A stretch of DNA of 26,411 bases from Thermoplasmatota archaeon (GTDB taxonomy: Archaea > Thermoplasmatota > E2 > DHVEG-1). Under the pieces are notes generated by a model. That model had not been told where the DNA came from. It was given only the letters and a program-made list of their open reading frames with translations, and did not search any database. This document shows positions 23,342 to 26,411 of this stretch, piece by piece. The stretch is taken from positions 1 through 26,411 of the forward strand of contig JAUWOO010000007.1 of assembly GCA_030612095.1 (NCBI GenBank), written 5' to 3'. How positions within the stretch are numbered: the stretch's first letter is position 1; each line of letters opens with the position of its first letter. A program made the translations under genes and the position numbers.

Positions 23342-23655
23342 ATTTTGCTTTACATAACCATATTCACCCATGCCCTCCCCGTCCAACTGGGGATGTATTT
23401 GTTCGACATGGTGTTGGCCTATGTTTTCTAAAAATGTTCTGCATTCTTGATTTATACCTCCTAACTCATTTATAGAATTAGTTAAGCGTGAAACAGGTAA
23501 TCTGTTAAAAAAAGTGAGTGTTGTTTGGTCTAGTTAAGCTAATTTATAATTATTTACCGCCTTTTCAAACTCATTGGGTGGCAAATACGTATCTTAAGAT
23601 ATCTGCTCATTTATAAGTTAACTTTATGTAGCGAAAACATCGTTCACATATTTCA

Positions 23656-25203
23656 ATGAAGAATAAAAAACCCATATCTACTTTAACATGGATCGTTTCA
23701 ACCATTTTATGCATTCTTATCATCTTTTCTACATTAACCCAAGCGAGTATCCCAGAACCAATCATTGGTGAAGATGATGCCTATGTAAAAAACATTTCAA
23801 TAGGAGAAACAGATGTTTTTAACTGGACGGTATACAGGAATTCAACGATTAATTATGTTGTAACAGTATCTGTCCAGGGTTTTGAAAATTGGAATCAACA
23901 AGTATCTCCATCATATTTTGTACTTGATGATGTTGAACCATATAAAATCGTAGGATTAAAAGTAACAATTCCACCATATCCTGAGAAAGAAAGTATAGAT
24001 GCTGTTGTTACATTTACATTCCGGCCGCTGAATACCTCAGATACAATTGTTTTTACAAAACAAGTAACTGTTCATGTTGTAGGTGTTACTCCATTTGGAG
24101 AAGAAAATTCTATTCTTGGCTTATTTCAGAATCCGTTGCCGAGTCCATTCAACACACCATTTGTAACATTTACTCTAAATGTTGCTTTATGGGTATTTAT
24201 TGCATTTATTGTTTATTTTTTCATAAAAAAAATATTGATTGAAATTGCGAAAAAAACTGAAACATTACTTGACGATAAATTGATTGATATCATTCATCTA
24301 CCTATAATTTTAATAATTGTCCTATTTGGTAGTATTCAATCTATTTTTCTACTTAATATCAATCTAGGCATTCGTGCAACAATTGATCAGATTTTTTTGT
24401 TGATTTTTTCCATTGTTGGAATCTACATGATCTATCGTATTTTTGATGCAGTACTTGAGGAAATTACAAAGAGGAAAGGGGGAAAATCAACAATATTTGG
24501 AGCGGTCTTACAACCAGTATTTCATAAAATTGGTATAACCGTTATCATTATCGGTGGATTGATTTTTGCATTAGATACAATTGGAGTTGAGGTTACAACA
24601 TTACTTGCTGGGGCAGGAGTTATGGGGCTCGTTATTGCATTTGCTGCACAAGACACTCTTTCAAATTTTTTCAGTGGTATTCATCTTCTTCTTGACGGTC
24701 CATTTAAGATAGGTGATATCATCTATCTTGAAACAGGGGAGTACTGCCGTGTGGAAAACGTTGGTATGAGATCGACGAAACTCTATAGTATCCTTGATCA
24801 TGAACTCATTATTTTACCAAACAATGCTGTTGCAAACCAAAAAATAGTTAACATTGTCAAACCAGATAAAATGGTCCGGAAAAAAATTGAAGTGGGTGTT
24901 GCATATGGATCTGATTTGAAAAAAGTCAAAGAAATACTTTATAATGCTGCCAAAAACCACCCAAATGTTGTTGATAAACCCAAATATGAACCAGAGGTTC
25001 GTTTCTCAGGTTTTGGAGATTCAAGCCTTAACTTCCTTGTATACCTATGGATTGATCAAGTATTGAATCAGTGGAAAGTTCTTAGCGATGTTCGTACTGA
25101 AATTGATTCTCGTTTTAAAGAGGAGAATATAACAATTCCATTCCCACAAAGAACCGTTTGGTTACATGATACCTCTTCGGACGTACCAAATCAAAAAAAC
25201 TGA
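23656..25203 (+). CDS. MscS-type mechanosensitive channel with N-terminal extracytoplasmic domain
   Basis: The 515-residue product begins with a signal-like helix (TWIVSTILCILIIFSTLTQA) followed by about 125 residues of beta-rich, extracytoplasmic sequence (SIGETDVFNWTVYRN, TVSVQGFENW, VTFTFRPLN), similar to NEW3-type Ig-like domains. Four membrane helices follow between about 170 and 310. The pore helix and MscS beta domain come next: LLAGAGVMGLVIAFAAQDTL, SNFFSGIHLLLDGPFKIGD, VENVGMRSTKL and ILPNNAVANQKIVN. The C-terminal alpha/beta domain ends in FPQRTVWL. It should open under membrane tension. TTTATAAG about 40 bases before the ATG is the likely promoter. The outer domain could bind the cell envelope. 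Confidence 0.92.
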   Translation: MKNKKPISTLTWIVSTILCILIIFSTLTQASIPEPIIGEDDAYVKNISIGETDVFNWTVYRNSTINYVVTVSVQGFENWNQQVSPSYFVLDDVEPYKIVGLKVTIPPYPEKESIDAVVTFTFRPLNTSDTIVFTKQVTVHVVGVTPFGEENSILGLFQNPLPSPFNTPFVTFTLNVALWVFIAFIVYFFIKKILIEIAKKTETLLDDKLIDIIHLPIILIIVLFGSIQSIFLLNINLGIRATIDQIFLLIFSIVGIYMIYRIFDAVLEEITKRKGGKSTIFGAVLQPVFHKIGITVIIIGGLIFALDTIGVEVTTLLAGAGVMGLVIAFAAQDTLSNFFSGIHLLLDGPFKIGDIIYLETGEYCRVENVGMRSTKLYSILDHELIILPNNAVANQKIVNIVKPDKMVRKKIEVGVAYGSDLKKVKEILYNAAKNHPNVVDKPKYEPEVRFSGFGDSSLNFLVYLWIDQVLNQWKVLSDVRTEIDSRFKEENITIPFPQRTVWLHDTSSDVPNQKN

Positions 25204-25498
25204 TTTCTGGCATTTTTTCAAAAATTTAAACAGGAGAAACTAGGTGTAGTCCCCACAATGAGATCATACAACCATTCAACACGCTCTGACACACAGGATA
25301 CTCCATCAATTTTACTTCAGGAAACCCACTTAGAATGATGTCCCGTTGTTTGGGGTTTCTCAATAACTTCGCCACCCATTCTTAGAGTTAAATATGACAT
25401 TACAAATGTTTCATTTGTTTTCCCAAAAATTTATAATTTGGTAATATATACTATTTTGTAAATATAATATTTGAGAGGGATACAAAACGAATAATAGT

Positions 25499-26411
25499 TT
25501 GCTACGGAAAGAATTGGCATTTGGAATTGCGATATTATTCATTGTAACCAGCATAATTCCATGTATGGGTCAAAGAATAGATAAGATTGGTGACATAAAA
25601 AATGCAGATTTTGAAAATATTAATGATGTTATCCAAACAAATAAGGGGAAAATTCACAATGCACCATATCCGGATGATTTTCTTGATCAATTTCAAATAA
25701 TATGGAGTGGGGGAATTGCAGTAAGTCCACCAGATCTTCTGGCACAATCCTTCAAACCATCAGAAAATATGCTGACTAGGATCGAACTATTGGTAGGTAA
25801 AATCGGGACTCCTACAGACAACCTATCGATTTCAATTCGTAGTTCGTTAGATGGGGCAGATATCACTTCAATCTCTTTGCCCCCCGAAGAAATTCCAACA
25901 GACAAAGATTGGATTGAGTTTGATTTTGAAGATATATTGGTCAACATTAGTCAAACATATTACATTGTATTTACACCCTGGGGCACAGGCATGGTTTACC
26001 TATGGTGGGGGTACGATAACCATAATTTTGATAGTTATACTAATGGAGAATCTTGGCTTTATGCAGACGGCGAATGGTCGACTGAAGATTTCGCAATTAA
26101 AGACTGGTGCTTTAAAACATATGCATGCCATTCTAGTAATCCACCATACACACCACATTCTCCTTCTGGCCCTACAGTAGGTCTGACTTGGACGCCATAC
26201 TCATATTCTACAAATACAACTGATCCAGATGGTGATGATATCAGATATGGATGGGACTGGAATGGGGACAACACAGTTGATGAATGGGCAACAGAGTTTT
26301 ATCCTTCTGGAGCAACTGCAAATATCTCTCATTCATGGAATACTTCTGGTACATACAATGTAAAGGTGAAAGCTGAGGATATATATGGAGCTCAGAGTGA
26401 TTTTTCATCCG
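25499..26411 (+). CDS. secreted protein with PKD-like domain (N-terminal part, runs off window)
   Basis: From TTG at 25499 an open frame runs to the window end (304 codons). The start LLRKELAFGIAILFIVTSII followed by PCMGQ is a signal peptide. An approximately 170-residue beta-rich region follows (QSFKPSENMLTRIELLVGKI, TYYIVFTPWGTGMVYLWWG), resembling the jellyroll part of secreted proteins. Then comes PYTPHSPSGPTVGLTW and TTDPDGDDIRYGWDWNGDNT plus NISHSWNTSGTYNVKVKAED, a PKD-type Ig repeat (DPDGD, G.Y.V.V...D). It is an extracellular or surface protein. The start is uncertain because no ATG precedes the signal peptide; an in-frame TGA lies a few codons further upstream. Confidence 0.75.
   Translation, partial: MLRKELAFGIAILFIVTSIIPCMGQRIDKIGDIKNADFENINDVIQTNKGKIHNAPYPDDFLDQFQIIWSGGIAVSPPDLLAQSFKPSENMLTRIELLVGKIGTPTDNLSISIRSSLDGADITSISLPPEEIPTDKDWIEFDFEDILVNISQTYYIVFTPWGTGMVYLWWGYDNHNFDSYTNGESWLYADGEWSTEDFAIKDWCFKTYACHSSNPPYTPHSPSGPTVGLTWTPYSYSTNTTDPDGDDIRYGWDWNGDNTVDEWATEFYPSGATANISHSWNTSGTYNVKVKAEDIYGAQSDFSS

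Larger units (their letters stand above)
21967..23444 (-). pseudogene. tyrosine recombinase (tRNA-Glu integrase), split by a MITE
   Basis: The catalytic half is intact as a frame: GWRPSELVIQKA (first Arg), TESKKNGQPRQ (Lys region), then MCHWCAVGRLI, WGVKEWLGHDKVSTTEDYVR with the final Tyr. Where related archaeal integrases have Arg before HWC, this has Cys (TGT, one transition from CGT). At 23147-23341 a MITE interrupts the gene; joining the flanks across one target copy restores GYVKQN-IDVEKYNNPY in frame. Further upstream the frame reads FLENIGQHHVEQIHPQLDGE but has no in-frame ATG. An ATG at 23444 with GGAGGT before it is one base out of frame, suggesting a frameshift just after the start. 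The last 28 codons are cassette sequence beyond the att site. Confidence 0.8.

Noticed and set aside
23195..23386. 63-codon frame entering the MITE
   Set aside because: It is the integrase N-terminus (GMGEYGYVKQN) read on into transposon sequence, so it is not a gene.

Overview
This window looks archaeal. The evidence is two tRNA genes with no encoded CCA, an archaeal Ski2-type helicase, a ubiquitin-like modifier ending in Gly-Gly, VapBC-type toxin-antitoxin pairs with AbrB and ribbon-helix-helix antitoxins, TATA-like boxes 20-30 bases before many starts (leaderless or short-leader transcription), and a secreted PKD-type protein. The DNA is AT-rich. A euryarchaeal, Thermoplasmatota-like lineage is my best guess; that assignment is inference.

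Region 1 (1-5670, all minus strand) is a surface-glycan module. A GT-C-type membrane protein is followed by a tight, overlapping run: a polyprenyl-phosphate-type glycosyltransferase, a small TIGR04076-type protein, UDP-GlcNAc 2-epimerase and two NAD-dependent sugar epimerases, the last cut by the window edge. A related glycosyltransferase lies alone at 9346-10473.

Region 2 (5700-15950) is an accessory, scarred region. It holds degenerate 25-bp repeats, a DUF5678-type gene paired with a retropepsin-like gene broken by an in-frame TGA, an ATPase-nuclease gene, duplicated 3' fragments of that ATPase and of the 2-epimerase, a 195-bp MITE, a zinc-site protein, one whole and one truncated VapBC pair, an AbrB-PIN pair, an AbrB remnant and a DUF4143-type ATPase. 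Several of these genes carry palindromic sites at their promoters. Three AbrB-type genes share the same GTAAG-N5/6-CTTAC operator, and both ATPases have palindromes built on TACTAGTA.

Region 3 (15949-20401) is mostly core genes: a 34-residue membrane peptide, a Ski2-like helicase, a short AbrB-like protein, a TauE/SafE-type permease with a small membrane partner, tRNA-Ser(CGA), a MoaD/SAMP-like protein and tRNA-Glu(CTC).

Region 4 (20388-23444) is an integration hotspot at tRNA-Glu. A 15-bp copy of the tRNA 3' end recurs 1646 bp downstream and brackets an AbiEi/AbiEii-like toxin-antitoxin pair. Just outside lies a tyrosine recombinase gene. In silico removal of the 1646-bp unit makes its reading frame run antisense into the tRNA, as for an integrase that overlapped its own attachment site. 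The recombinase has been split by a second MITE copy; both copies have perfect 10-bp target duplications. After it come an MscS-type channel with an extracytoplasmic domain and the start of a secreted PKD-type protein that runs off the window.
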